This document shows, piece by piece, positions 1 to 8,984 of a stretch of DNA of 10,981 nucleotides. The notes below the pieces were generated by a model that made no database searches, was not told the DNA's origin, and worked only from the letters and a program-made list of their open reading frames with translations. This DNA is from Echinostoma caproni. Lineage: Eukaryota > Platyhelminthes > Trematoda > Plagiorchiida > Echinostomatidae. How positions within the stretch are numbered: the stretch's first letter is position 1; each line of letters opens with the position of its first letter. Location: contig UZAN01049175.1 of assembly GCA_900618425.1 (NCBI GenBank), positions 11,661 to 22,641 of the forward strand, given 5' to 3'. Position numbers and translations under genes: made by a program.

Positions 1-231
1 GTTCTTCTCCAGCTAACACCTCGCTTATGATCAATCCGAAGCGTGATTTCTCCCTACCAAAAACGTGCAAAGTGAGAAGGATGCAACCTTTGCTAATTTC
101 ATTACAAACTTTGATTGCAATAAGCTTCTCTTATCACATATCACAACATTTGCAATGTGGAATTTTTTATGCTTGTAGTTTCGAACGTTTCCCTAAAGTT
201 TGTCCATTCAGTGTGGCAAATTTGGACCTTA

Positions 232-276
<45 letters not shown>
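232..276. repeat. (TCTG)n tetranucleotide microsatellite, about 11 units
   Basis: A perfect uninterrupted TCTG tandem run of 45 bases ends at the sequence GTTTGACC. It reads as CAGA on the other strand. Because four is not a multiple of three, all frames through it cycle through the same four codons without a stop (Leu-Ser-Val-Cys on the + strand), which creates the artificial LSVC-repeat ORFs around 27-339. The purity of the run suggests it is recent and probably length-polymorphic. Confidence 0.97.
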
Positions 277-279
<3 letters not shown>

Positions 280-339
280 ACCCTCGAACTGGTTTTCCAC
301 TCTCAAATGCATTGGTGGACAGCAGCACATGAAATCTAA

Positions 340-1600
340 ATTAAAACGTGCTTTTATGTTATGCTACCCATTCATTACCATCCAAAAGCTTGCAAAAAGA
401 AAAAAATCTAATTTCTTAAGATATTGCAACTTCGCCTACGCTTACCTGTGACATAATGATATAAGCGATGTGGAAGTCTACTTGATCAAAATAATCCCAA
501 ATTTACAGTGCTTCATTCATCAGATCAAGCATTGCTGAGAAAACCACCGATTGTACTGCATTATGAACCAAATACAGTTTAAACTAAGATGCAAGTGTTA
601 TCAAATATTTCACGAAGAGTAGTATAGAAGTATGCTTCGCAAACTGAACCCGCGTGTACACTGCACTCGTGAGAATGATGTAGTTAAGCGTTCCATCATG
701 CGGAATGAAAACACGATTGAACTTCACTCATATTGCCTGTTTTTTTTGTAACATTCCTTCGATTTGGTGTCCGAAATTGAGCATTGTAACAGGAACGTTG
801 AACACAAATCCGGTGAACATCAAAGTTCTTCTGGTGCATGTATTGCTCTCTTCATTTTTATAAGCAGGACAGGAAACAAACATTTAGAGATGTCACTCAG
901 AGTGTAAGACAGAACCATACTGATGCTAGAACACTGACAAATCGAATCAGGGAGTGAACTGAGTCCATTTGATGACTGAAACGGGGGGAAATATAATGAA
1001 AACCTTGCAAAGACAAAGCCTAAGAAGTAACTTCAAATGTGCTCACGTGTATCTCTCCAATTTCCATGTATGTTTCAAATGTGATTGTACGCAACTTGAT
1101 GCATATGGAACTGTGCGTGAAAAAGCGTGACAGCATTCAAGACACAGAATGGACTAAGCTTGATGTCAAATAGAGTTGAGAGTTAAAATCACAACCGAAC
1201 TTTTCTAATCCGTCCTCGATAACTTCAGTCATCTATCCCGTGTGTATGTATCGTACTTTAAAGTACAGTTTAGTAAGGGATTAACTGCTGAATTTAGAGC
1301 CAAACATTTTACGTTTTAGTAGGGAAACACGAAATGTCAACTCCATGTGTGTTCAAAATATTCTGATAACAGAAACTAATCCCGGTCGAGCCTTGCGAAA
1401 GATACTCAATCCATGGAATTTGTTCTCTTTAGGGAAAAAATCACATGATGCCTGTTACGGCAGGTTACAGATTGCAGAGAACTAGCTCTTTAGAGATTCA
1501 GAACTATGTCAATATTCTGTCTCAAGTGGTTGTATATTCTAATAACATTCACATTGTCCATTTTTTCCACGGTACATTATCGGTTCAGCCAACATTTCAT
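340..1600. other. Unrecognised AT-rich non-coding stretch
   Basis: Stops are frequent in all six frames, and I see no tandem repeat, no transposon protein remnant, no tRNA fold and no convincing exon with splice signals. It is compatible with a large intron or intergenic DNA. Old, unrecognisably decayed repeats cannot be excluded by eye. Confidence 0.6.
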
Positions 1601-1639
1601 TTTGTCTAACTAACCAAACTCGCATCACATTTTAAACAT

Positions 1640-1830
1640 TTTGCTACTGTGCATGCATTTCCCATGCGGATTCCTGCGTTGGTGGGCGTCTTAGTGAGTA
1701 CGAAGACAAATATCGTCGTTACAGTTCGTGAAATGCGCAATCTTTCCGTTCTGCGCAAAAATATTCGGTTGCAAAATGCGAAGTTTATCACAATCTGCGA
1801 AAATGTGTCCGTTTTTATCCTCACAACTTT
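1640..1830. other. Patch rich in TGCG/TGCA words, open on both strands
   Basis: Unlike its surroundings, this patch is dense in TGCG and CG words. Examples are ATGCGCAA near 1733, CTGCGCAAAA at 1751-1760, GCAAAATGCG at 1771-1780 and CTGCGAAAA from 1795. It is open in one frame on each strand (about 1649-1906 + and 1606-1824 -), largely because TA-containing stop words are depleted. Neither translation resembles a family I know, and no splice signals stand out. It could be a decayed repeat or a degenerate short-period array. I do not call a gene. Confidence 0.35.
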
Positions 1831-1906
1831 GTCGGTTGCCCTCCTCCCACCGGACTATCTAAATCTATTTGTCCAACTAAACTGTCGAGCTCTTCCCCAC
1901 CCTTAG

Positions 1907-1930
1907 ACACACACACACACACACACACAC
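1907..1930. repeat. (AC)12 dinucleotide microsatellite
   Basis: Twelve perfect AC units follow a C-rich stretch (CCCACCCTTAG) and precede AAATTTGC. The reverse strand reads GT repeats, which is why the antisense ORF here contains a Cys-Val run. This is an ordinary eukaryotic microsatellite. Confidence 0.97.
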
Positions 1931-1934
1931 AAAT

Positions 1935-3475
1935 TTGCAATATGACCCCTCCACTCCTCCACACCCGTTCTTTCGCCCACTCTTTGTATCCCTCTATTTC
2001 ACTATGTTGTGCACATGCGTGCACCAAAACGCCAAATTCGTGCTGTTCCATGGTTGGAGTTTACAATGTTCAAGAGTGAAAACCAGATGCAAAATGTGTG
2101 TCGAATTTGAATTGGGCATACATCAGACTCAACTACAATCCTTGATCTATTCCGCGTGATAGAGGAGTCAGTATTTGAACTATCTTGTCCAGCCCATTTG
2201 AAGCAGTATTCATTTTTATTCCACCAACTTTGCACTCACTTAAAGTATTTCTGATCCACACAAACTTGATGATGCTCGGAACACAGCTGAATCATAAAGC
2301 ATATTCCAACTGTATCCCATATTTAGTAGTCAAGCCTTCAATGATGTAGCTGTTCAACAGTCTGCCACTCTGAGTGAAAACTTTCGTAATTTCACAACTA
2401 ATGTGTCTTCGGTTCGCAATTTTCCGCTTGATTCTCAATATATCTCAATGTTTCTAATGCATTTTCACCTTTACTCGGTCCCTTTTCGTCGGACCACTCT
2501 ATCGTCAATACAGAACATCCAGCCACAGCAGGTTCCGTGCATGCTTCCGAAGAAAACCGGTGGACGAAATTTATGAACATCTCATGTTGAGAACCAAACT
2601 TCCTGGTATTTATTTTGCCTCACCGATTCTCCGAATAATATCTTCAGAAACTGTTTTCTTCGGTACGAATATTGACAACAGGACGAGTGTGAGTAGTTGC
2701 AACATCTGATCACAAGCGTGATGCATTTTGTGACCGAAGTCTGAAACATCTAATAACTCTCAACTCGGCTTTCCGATTTTCCCCTAGTTCTCTTTGTTCG
2801 GTCAGATAACGAAGGGAGCATCCGTGATTCACTAGATGGATTGTAAGCAGTGATATGAAGCTCCGAGAATGCTGTCAGGTTGCGATGCAGGGATGGGTGA
2901 GATTCAAAATTATTTGACAGTTCTTGCAAATCGGTTTATTTGGGGTTCCATGAAACTCGAATGATATTCTCTCGTAAATTCAGTCTCCTCTGGAAAACTG
3001 GGCCACATTAGTTATCACCTATCCGAGCAAAATGCGATACAGAACAGATGAACACATGTTTACATAAACTCGTATGTTTTTGTGTCCATACACTGCCTCC
3101 TACCGGCTAGTTCCTGTTCAGTCCCGGATAAAATGAGTATGTGCAATTGTGATCACAAACTTTCATCGAAATGGTTCTGTTCAGGTATCTTCTAAACTCA
3201 ACCCGGACAAATATATGAGCGCTTGCGTCAATCATGGAGCGGGGATTGTCTTACTTTCCAATTGAAACGTTACCAATGAACAATCAAATGATATTAAAAA
3301 CGAACCCCTCTCAGTGATTCAATTAAAAACGCAATCTTCATCCAAACTGCTGATAGCTAATAAGTGAAATCAAGGATTATTTTCATTTGCCCAAAATAAG
3401 AATAGTTATGATAATATTTTATCAAAATCGTTTATACACTGATACACCGGTCAGAATTTATAAATTCCATAATAT
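1935..3475. other. Unrecognised non-coding stretch
   Basis: Only short ORFs are present (60-77 codons on either strand, overlapping one another), with no recognisable motifs. No poly-A tail, terminal repeat or RT remnant was seen. The last 250 bases, before 3476, are particularly AT-rich. It is probably intron or intergenic sequence. Confidence 0.6.
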
Positions 3476-3540
3476 ATGGTGAGGGTTTCCTTGAGAAACT
3501 GTTTTGTGGTTCATCAAAATCATTTTCTCCTAATACAAGC

Positions 3541-3767
3541 GGTCCCCATGATAGATGCAGTAGTCATCATTCAGCCCTATCAACCAAAAATCGCTGCTTT
3601 ACATAACAGTGGTGATCCAACCTCGGATATACCGCTAGACAAGGGGATATGTTTTATATTTTCAAGACACTGGATCAGAAGCGAAAAGTATGGACGAGTT
3701 AAAAGCAATGTAGTTCAAATAGAGGTCCTGAGACGAAGAGAATTTGGACAGCAATTGGTTAATGTCG
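3541..3767 (+). CDS. Weak candidate internal exon, unknown protein
   Basis: This is an open segment within a 112-codon ORF (3476-3814). A possible acceptor ends at 3540 (TTTTCTCCTAATACAAG) and a possible donor starts at 3768 (GTCG|GTATTT). The translation has a hydrophobic start (VPMIDAVVIIQPYQPKI), a middle with SRHWIRSEKYGRV, and a basic VLRRREFGQQL near the end. The composition is protein-like, with few low-complexity runs, but I recognise no domain. The 112-codon length is not exceptional for this amount of sequence: purely spurious ORFs of similar length occur elsewhere in the window. No neighbouring segment with a matching phase was found within a kilobase. I infer only that this could be an exon of a gene with large introns; it may equally be chance. 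Confidence 0.2.
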
Positions 3768-3814
3768 GTATTTCTTTGAAAACCTTACTTTATCTGATTG
3801 ACTTCCTTCAATAA

Positions 3815-4589
3815 ACGAACCGCTATTTGTGATCTTTTAACTGTATCTCGCTAGCTGGATATTTTGTTAGATGATTGTCATTGCGTTTCTGTATTTCGCT
3901 TGCAATTGTGACCCCGATTCCTAATTCCCGTTATGCATTTGATTCGATTACTACAATACCATACGATCATGGCGAATTCTTCAACGTGCTATTGATGTTG
4001 ATTGATGGTTCTCATGTTGAATTTTGAACTTCTGAATTTTGACTCGTCCCTTTATTCATGTTTCTGTTTTCATTTCAATTAAGTTATCTGTGACACGGGG
4101 AGTACCACAATTGTGTCTTTTAATCCCATACAAAGTCGCAGAAACCATATTCCTCGTATCCCTATTTTTATGTGCCTGTTTATTTCGGAGTTCATTTATT
4201 TGCCACATCTTCGATACACGCCGTTGTCCAAAGAAGGTCGATGAAGAGCTAAGCTTAGCTGTGAAGACTCATCAACCGTGCCATTGCAAGTACACAAGCG
4301 GTAAAGAGTGCTGTTCCATCTTGAAGTGCACTTTCACAACACGGGAATAGGAACATCATATCACTAACCTTGTCTGATTGTATTCCTCATGGAGAGCACC
4401 GGTCTTACGCTTTTTTATCAATCGAATGCTTTTGGGACTGTAGCTAGAGTGCTTACTGGACCAAGGGTAAGAATTAAGACACCAAGAGACCACTCAGATC
4501 CTCCAAGAACACAATATAGTGCAGAGTTTATGGAATGATAGAGGGAAGTGAAGTGTATAACGAGGCATCCTCTTTGTTTTTGGTCTATA
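3815..4589. other. Unrecognised stretch with one chance-like ORF
   Basis: A 103-codon ORF (4039-4350) crosses this stretch. Its first half is hydrophobic (IFLVSLFLCACLF) and its end is Cys-rich (CHCKYTSGKECC). It matches no domain I know, and no polypyrimidine/AG-to-GT pair brackets it well. The part from about 4440 to 4590 may already belong to the retrotransposon fragment to its right, but its translation is too degraded to prove it. Confidence 0.45.
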
Positions 4590-4738
4590 CATGTCACTCA
4601 GTTTCCACCCGCCTCTCTGAGAAACTGCTCTCTAGTGGGTAGAAACAATATTCTTTCTAACCGTTTGACAGATAACCTCAACAAGATTGAATGTTGCTGA
4701 CAGGGCTTTCCAGCAGGTCAGCAATCCACCATTTTCCA

Positions 4739-4858
4739 GTGTGCAGCACATGGAACTCTCTACCATCTCACGTTATCTGTGCCCCGACATTAGTATCATT
4801 CAAGCGTCAGCTTGATGATGTCCTGGAAACCGTTACATTTCAACACCCAACTACATAA
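4739..4858 (+). pseudogene. C-terminal tail of a CR1-like reverse transcriptase
   Basis: Reading from 4739, the frame gives VCSTWNSLPSHV and then ICAPTLVSFKRQLDDVLE, closing with a TAA at 4856-4858. The combination WNSLP, then about seven residues, APxxxxFK and a basic/acidic helix is the hallmark C-terminus of CR1-clade RTs, the region after the thumb and connection. The piece is about 39 codons of an ORF that would normally approach a thousand. Upstream codons are interrupted by a TGA near 4705 and by frame changes, so this is a fossil. Its position, with the expected 3' UTR and tail behind it, supports the call independently of the protein match. Confidence 0.75.
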
Positions 4859-5001
4859 CATATTCTCCTGCGCTCGTCAAAACATTAATTTACTACTTTA
4901 ATTTCATGGACTAACTGTGATATTGTGATTCTTCATCCGAACCCATGTGTAAACACCCTATGGGATTTGTAAAAGCGAAGTCTTTGTAAGTTATATCCCA
5001 T

Positions 5002-5007
5002 AATAAA
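5002..5007 (+). terminator. Polyadenylation signal of the CR1-like fragment
   Basis: A canonical AATAAA lies about 145 bases after the retrotransposon stop codon and just before the TTTGA-repeat tail. It is probably part of the element's own 3' end rather than of a host gene. Confidence 0.5.
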
Positions 5008-5026
5008 AATTTGAATTTGATTTGAA

Positions 5027-5980
5027 GCCACTAGATTGTGGAAAGCTTCATCTAAACCCTCAGTCAACAACTCCGATGTCCTTCAAGGAGCTGTGCTATC
5101 CCCATACTTATCTTCCACGTATGTCTGTGATATTACTTGTAGTTCTCCTTCACGTACTTTGAAATATGCAGATGACGTCGTGTTGTGCCAACCTATTTAT
5201 TCTTACTCTGATCAAAGCTCCTTCACCGACAATCTTGAAAAAAGTCAGTCATTTCCTTCTTTATCAGGCCTAACCTTAAATTCCATTAAATTTGTCGAGT
5301 GTTTATATAGTTTTACGCATTCTCCATATCTGATAGACCCCACAGTGATAAATAACAGTCCCCTTTCTAGTGTACTCAAACTGGTTTAACTGCAGATAGT
5401 GATGTTCATTGATCAACCCACATCCACAACTGCATTGTTAAACTGCGTTGCCTACCATTTCAAATTCGAAAGATCAGGCAGTTTCGCGCATCTCAGTCAG
5501 TTATTTCCACCTTTGCGTATCAATGTGTTTTCCCCATCTTACTTCATTGTTATTTTTCCTGGCTTACTTAAACAGGATTTCAACGTTTTACGCTGCTCTC
5601 TAACTATTATTCGTCGCATTTTATTCTGTTCATGCTAATGAGTTAGCTGTAAAGCTCTCAGAGTATCATATGACTTTCTGTGAAATTGGCATGCAGAACT
5701 GACACGTTGTCGTTTATATCCCTCCACATGCTCCCAATTCCTCCAAGTTTCATCTCGAAAAAACGCTTACCGAAGTTCGCCTATACCTTGTCTTGCACGT
5801 TTACTCACAAATACAGAGAGGGTAATAAGCGAGCTTTGTTTTAGCCCTGTATTATGAAATGCTCCCATGTCTGTTGGCAATTTCTGTCTATTGAATCTGT
5901 TCTTTGGAACGGTTGGCGTGTTTTTTCAAACTGAAATATAAGCTTAAGTGCTTGAAAAAGTCACACAATGCAATGCAATA
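5027..5980 (+). mobile_element. Second 5'-truncated non-LTR retrotransposon (CR1/Jockey-like)
   Basis: The element begins, without any gap, right after the tail of the preceding fragment, already inside the RT palm. It continues through the rest of the ORF to a stop at 5855-5857. A non-coding stretch of about 110 bases follows and ends with CAATG CAATG CAATA (5966-5980), which I take as its 3' tandem tail. Its coding end differs from the first fragment (no WNSLP block), so the two come from different families. The clade is CR1/Jockey-like by the RT wording; an exact family cannot be given without a library comparison. It is 5'-truncated, frameshifted and dead. Confidence 0.7.
5030..5857 (+). 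pseudogene. Broken reverse transcriptase, palm to C-terminus
   Basis: In the first frame (from 5036) the segment shows the RT block with VLQGAVLSPYL (normally G-V-x-Q-G-x-x-L-S-P), YVCDI, and then the catalytic KYADDVVLC, with YADD at 5165-5176 intact. LSGLTLNSIKFVEC follows, a normal post-palm segment (usually NGLxLNPxKC). At about 5386 the reading moves to the next frame, giving GLTADSDVH, a TGA near 5411, then CIVKLRCLPFQIRKIRQF and the thumb-like VISTFAYQCVFPILL. At about 5550 it moves again, to PGLLKQDFNVLRCSLTII. A last frame gives CLARLLTNTERVISE and stops at 5855-5857. At least three frameshifts and an in-frame stop show that it encodes no functional enzyme. Confidence 0.8.
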
Positions 5981-6440
5981 CAAGACGAAATGTACTTTCC
6001 GTTTTGATGGTACAGTAGTGACCATTAACTGTCTACTCAAACCATTTAGAATTTATTACTTACAGAAGTAAGAGTTCCGCAATTCTATGTTGCCTCAACT
6101 GCGATTGTTCCAACTCAACCAGGTAGTTTAGGCGTTGTACAACGGCTATTATGATGACTCTTATACTCAAGTTGCAGTTGAACATCGATTCAATTGTGAA
6201 GGTGGACACTAGACAGTAAACTGAGGTTGAGTTCAGGTCAATGAATGCAACGTAGACAACTGGACTGGGGCTCTGTAGAAGCTGAGGTTGACACTGTCTC
6301 TAACCTGCTGTATCCCGCTTTAAGGTGCATAAGCGCCCGCACTTGATTAGTCATGGAATCTGGTTGCTAAAGCATTTTGGGGCTAGTTCTTCGTTGTACA
6401 TCCTCAGAGGCGTTAGCGGCATAGATTCCGGCCAAACAAC
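5981..6440. other. Unrecognised stretch
   Basis: No ORF worth reporting is present. Related short words recur: CCAACTCAACCAGG near 6112, CTGAGGTTGAGTTCAGG near 6220 and GCTGAGGTTGACA near 6280. The first is partly inverted relative to the other two. From about 6290 the sequence becomes richer in G+C than its surroundings and may be part of an unknown repeat that includes the palindromes to the right. Confidence 0.4.
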
Positions 6441-6450
6441 GACATGGACG

Positions 6451-6479
6451 GTCTGAATTCAGACCGATGAGTCATCGGC
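6451..6479. repeat. Two overlapping perfect palindromes
   Basis: GGTCTGAATTCAGACC (6451-6466) is a perfect 16-base palindrome centred on an EcoRI site. CCGATGAGTCATCGG (6465-6479) is a perfect inverted repeat with a single central G and contains TGAGTCA, the core of an AP-1 (bZIP) site. They share the CC at 6465-6466. As RNA the two would be mutually exclusive or coaxial short hairpins. What they do is unknown; they may be part of an unclassified repeat. Confidence 0.9.
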
Positions 6480-6559
6480 TAAAAGCAAAGCAGCGAAGTA
6501 TGTGTTCCTCCAACTGGGCCTGTATGCATGAGTTGCTGTCTTTTCCTGAACACGGCGAG

Positions 6560-7480
6560 TACCCCATTTCTTTTTTCACCGCCAGTTAGTCTGACAGCGC
6601 ACTAACATAGCTTGGCTAATACCCAATTCACTTTGTTCCTCATTATCAAAATATATCCTATCGGTCTGCTGCCATGATGACCATAAGCCCTAAAGATTGT
6701 GCTGATGCCAAGCCCACAAATCACAAATTCATTTGGCTGGGTGACATCTGAAGGCCTGTCATCTGGCAACGTGATAAGGTTAGAGTTTTAGTAACCAGGT
6801 TACCATGTGAACAACATATCGCATTGTCTCAGAAAAACACGGATCAGTCCGTGTTAGATGAAAAGTTTGAGGGATTTCAGCCAAATTCGTAGAAAATTGG
6901 CAAAACCTATCAATGGGAGGATTCAAGTTCCTACAGCACTCAGATTTATGTTTTACTGAGGCTTGATTTTCGCAAAGGCACCCTCGTCGTTCTAGGGTTA
7001 ATACAAGATCCATGGATCAATTTCTTCCGGGCGTTTAACGCCATCTCGACAATGATTTTGATTTTTAAAAGGGGCGGAATAAACGACATGCTTGTTTAAA
7101 ATCACGTTCTACGGATGAATGTAAATGCCACTGCGGACTCAGTTGGTTGACATTCTACATGTGAACCTAAACAAGAAGCCCAATTGTTGAAGCACTCAGG
7201 ACGGAAGAACTGAATATATCACCATGGGAGACGAGTTAAATAAACAGAAATTCCCCTTCGAAGAACTTATAAAACATGTATGTAGATAGCGGCACTAAAA
7301 CACACTCAACAAAGTGGAAGTGAACATGTCTCAAAATGCACGAAATACTTCGTTTGCCATTTGGCTTTCAATTGAAGTTAACATATCACTCACTATTCTG
7401 CCATTAGTTGTATTCCGGATCAATGAACTATCTGACTATCAGCGAAGACAGCATCTGAACAAAAAGGAATTANGGAATTA
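6560..7480. other. Unrecognised stretch with one ambiguous base
   Basis: The only ORF of note is a 77-codon antisense one (6780-7013) with no motif. Near the right end, GGAATTA occurs twice, separated by the only N in the window (7473). I see no transposon protein, no tail and no convincing exon. Confidence 0.5.
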
Positions 7481-7483
7481 GTA

Positions 7484-7620
7484 ATTCTGGCTAACCCCGG
7501 TGTGAGGTTATTCGTGCATTGGTACTGCACTCGCCACTCATGCGATGGGTTCGGAGTTGAAACCGGGACGGAACGGTAAATATGGTGACCACAGCCCCAC
7601 TGTAGTGCTTTTGGAATACA
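7484..7620 (+). mobile_element. Probable tRNA-derived SINE-like head (degenerate)
   Basis: The segment GTGCATTGGTACTGCACTCG, followed by CCACTCATGCGATGGGTTCGG, reads like a decayed tRNA gene. It has an A-box-like GTGCATTGGTA at 7514-7524, an anticodon-arm-like CTCGCC-ACTCATGCGATG, and a B-box-like GGTTCGGAGTT at 7548-7558 (consensus GGTTCGANTCC). The A-to-B spacing is several bases shorter than in a tRNA, and no acceptor stem closes, so it is not a functional tRNA. An internal RNA polymerase III promoter of this kind at the head of a non-tRNA body is what tRNA-derived SINEs have. The 3' boundary and tail are not recognisable, so the right edge is a guess. Confidence 0.5.
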
Positions 7621-8291
7621 CGACTAACTGGATAAACTGAGGACGGTGCATAAAGAGAACGTCTGTAGGGTTTTTAGGTTCGGATAAATATCACATATCT
7701 TACATCCCTACTCAGAAATAACTGTGAGTTAAATGTGAATTAGCATCAACAATTGTTCCATTCAATCAATCAATGCCATATCGGCGCAACCTGCATAAGC
7801 ACACGTATAGTTCGGATACATGCCCGATGACGAATTGTGAGAACTGGCCACGTGACAATACAATTTTTGATAAAACGTTTACATTAATTGACATTAAAGC
7901 AACAAAATCACAGCACCATGAGCTTGGTTTACGAGACAGTTAACAGTACCCCGTTTTCTCTACCGATTCAACGCGTATGATACTCTTCCACCTGCATTTA
8001 TTTATACAATTTCGCAAAGAACTCACTGGGTAAAAGAGCTTCTTTTGACTCATCTTTTCGTGACAGGGAACTGCTTTGTAGCTGAAAATGCGAGTACCGT
8101 CCGGTTAACTCAATGACGCGGACTTCAGTTAACGGAGTGTGTTATAGGATAGATTGATACGGACAATTTAATTTGATTAATCCAATTATAATGGGTGTAC
8201 AGTGACTTTGAGATTTATTCCCACATATTCCCTCGTTTAAAGCACACTCTGGTAGCTGGGATGGACTGAATTCATTTTCGAATTTACGCCG
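7621..8291. other. Unrecognised AT-rich stretch
   Basis: No ORF with protein-like features, no tandem repeat and no tail was found. It could be the body of the SINE-like element at first, then intron sequence upstream of the candidate exon at 8299. Confidence 0.5.
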
Positions 8292-8298
8292 AGCTCAG

Positions 8299-8529
8299 CA
8301 ATTTGTTTGTTAACGTTTCATCTTCAACCGAGGTAGCATCTGCAGTGGTAGCTCGCTGCTCTAAAACTATACTGCATCGCTCCGGAGTGTTGGACTACCA
8401 CAGTCCCACAGAACACATAGTCCTCATCGACTTCATCAATCGTGCAACTACTTCGTATGTGAGCACTGGTCAGCTTCGCAAATGCACACACGTTCTGAAC
8501 TGCAATTCGCCCCTCCCCATTATTGTGTG
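8299..8529 (+). CDS. Candidate exon A of a split host gene, unknown product
   Basis: This is an open segment bounded by a possible acceptor (GAGCTCAG, ending at 8298; an alternative AG ends at 8292) and a donor, GTGTG|GTAAAC (GT at 8530-8531). The translation starts NLFVNVSSSTEVASAVVARC, then KTILHRSGVLDYHSPTEHIV, then IDFINRATTSYVSTGQLRKC, with IIV before the donor. The pattern is a beta strand, a TEVASAVV helix, then an EHIVLIDFI strand. It loosely recalls Ras-association/ubiquitin-like folds (as in RA-PH adaptors of the Grb7/MRL type), but no diagnostic residue proves this. The exon ends in phase 2, which fits the segment beginning at 8811. The polypyrimidine tract before the acceptor is weak. 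It could be chance, but its composition and splice fit make it the best host coding candidate here. Confidence 0.35.
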
Positions 8530-8810
8530 GTAAACTGCATTTGATGTGCGTATTGACATAATTACGAGTAACTGAAAACGTATTTTTGCAGCGGGCTTTG
8601 CCATATTCCATTTACTTTCAAAACGGAAAGGTTTACACTGGTCGGACATCCCCAAATGAGTTTTACTCATCTAACAACCAGGAGCTGTTTGACAGGGCAC
8701 TTCATTGCCATTTTTGGCATTTGAAGCGAAGTGGCCATATAGATCAATGATGAGATTCTTAGTCGACAGGACGATGGTGGTTTCAAACTTCATTTGTAAT
8801 TGTGCGGCAG

Positions 8811-8984
8811 TTTGCAATCCATCATGATTCAGTATCCGGAGACCACAATGATACACGTGCATGCGTATGCATTTTTGAGAGAAAAACAAACTCATTTCCC
8901 GGCCCCTCAAGTTTCGATCGATATTGAATCCTATACCCCGGCAACATTCTGTACAACACATTGTAGCACTCCATTTCAAATCCT
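8811..8984 (+). CDS. Candidate exon B, phase-compatible with exon A
   Basis: The acceptor is AATTGTGCGGCAG (AG ending at 8810), preceded by a T-rich TTTCAAACTTCATTTG. The donor is CAAATCCT|GTAAAA (GT at 8985). Joined to exon A over a 281-base intron, the split codon becomes TGT and the frame continues open as LQSIMIQYPETTMIHVHAYA and then FLREKQTHFPAPQVSIDIE. This is exactly the frame that is open here, so the stop at the end of exon A (TAA at 8531) falls in the intron. The exon is 174 bases and leaves phase 2. A further small candidate exon at 9114-9170 (acceptor GCTTACAG, donor TTGCAG|GTAGTC) would also keep phase. I recognise no family. A stretch resembling strand-turn-FLREK could be the last strand of an RA-like fold, which is speculative. 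Confidence 0.33.

Larger units (their letters stand above)
4590..5026 (+). mobile_element. 3' end of a CR1-type non-LTR retrotransposon
   Basis: The region holds the last part of an RT ORF, a 3' UTR of about 150 bases, an AATAAA at 5002-5007 and a short TTTGA-repeat tail (AATTTGAATTTGATTTGAA, 5008-5026). That is the usual architecture of a CR1-type 3' terminus, which ends in a short tandem repeat rather than long poly-A. The coding end is recognisable from WNSLPSHV followed by APTLVSFKRQLDDVLE. The upstream part, back to about 4590, reads as a damaged continuation (LSNRLTDNLNKIE) with a stop and at least one frameshift. The left edge is therefore approximate. The element is 5'-truncated, as is typical for this mechanism, and is not active. 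Confidence 0.75.

Noticed and set aside
27..339. Two overlapping ORFs of 101 and 60 codons with repeated Leu-Ser-Val-Cys
   Set aside because: They are open only because the TCTG microsatellite contains no stop in any frame. No domain, no splice signals.
4087..4120. LSVTRGVPQ resembling the RT motif GVPQG
   Set aside because: The next residues do not follow the RT pattern (no GxxLSP, no YxDD downstream), so it is a chance similarity.
6459..6495. Hammerhead ribozyme (GATGAGTC followed by an A-rich turn)
   Set aside because: The core needs CTGATGAG and a GAAA closing element. Here it is CCGATGAG, and no CGAAA follows the stem, so the catalytic core is absent even though schistosome SINEs are known to carry such ribozymes.
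7484..7580. A functional tRNA gene
   Set aside because: No acceptor stem, shortened spacing between the boxes and an imperfect B box.
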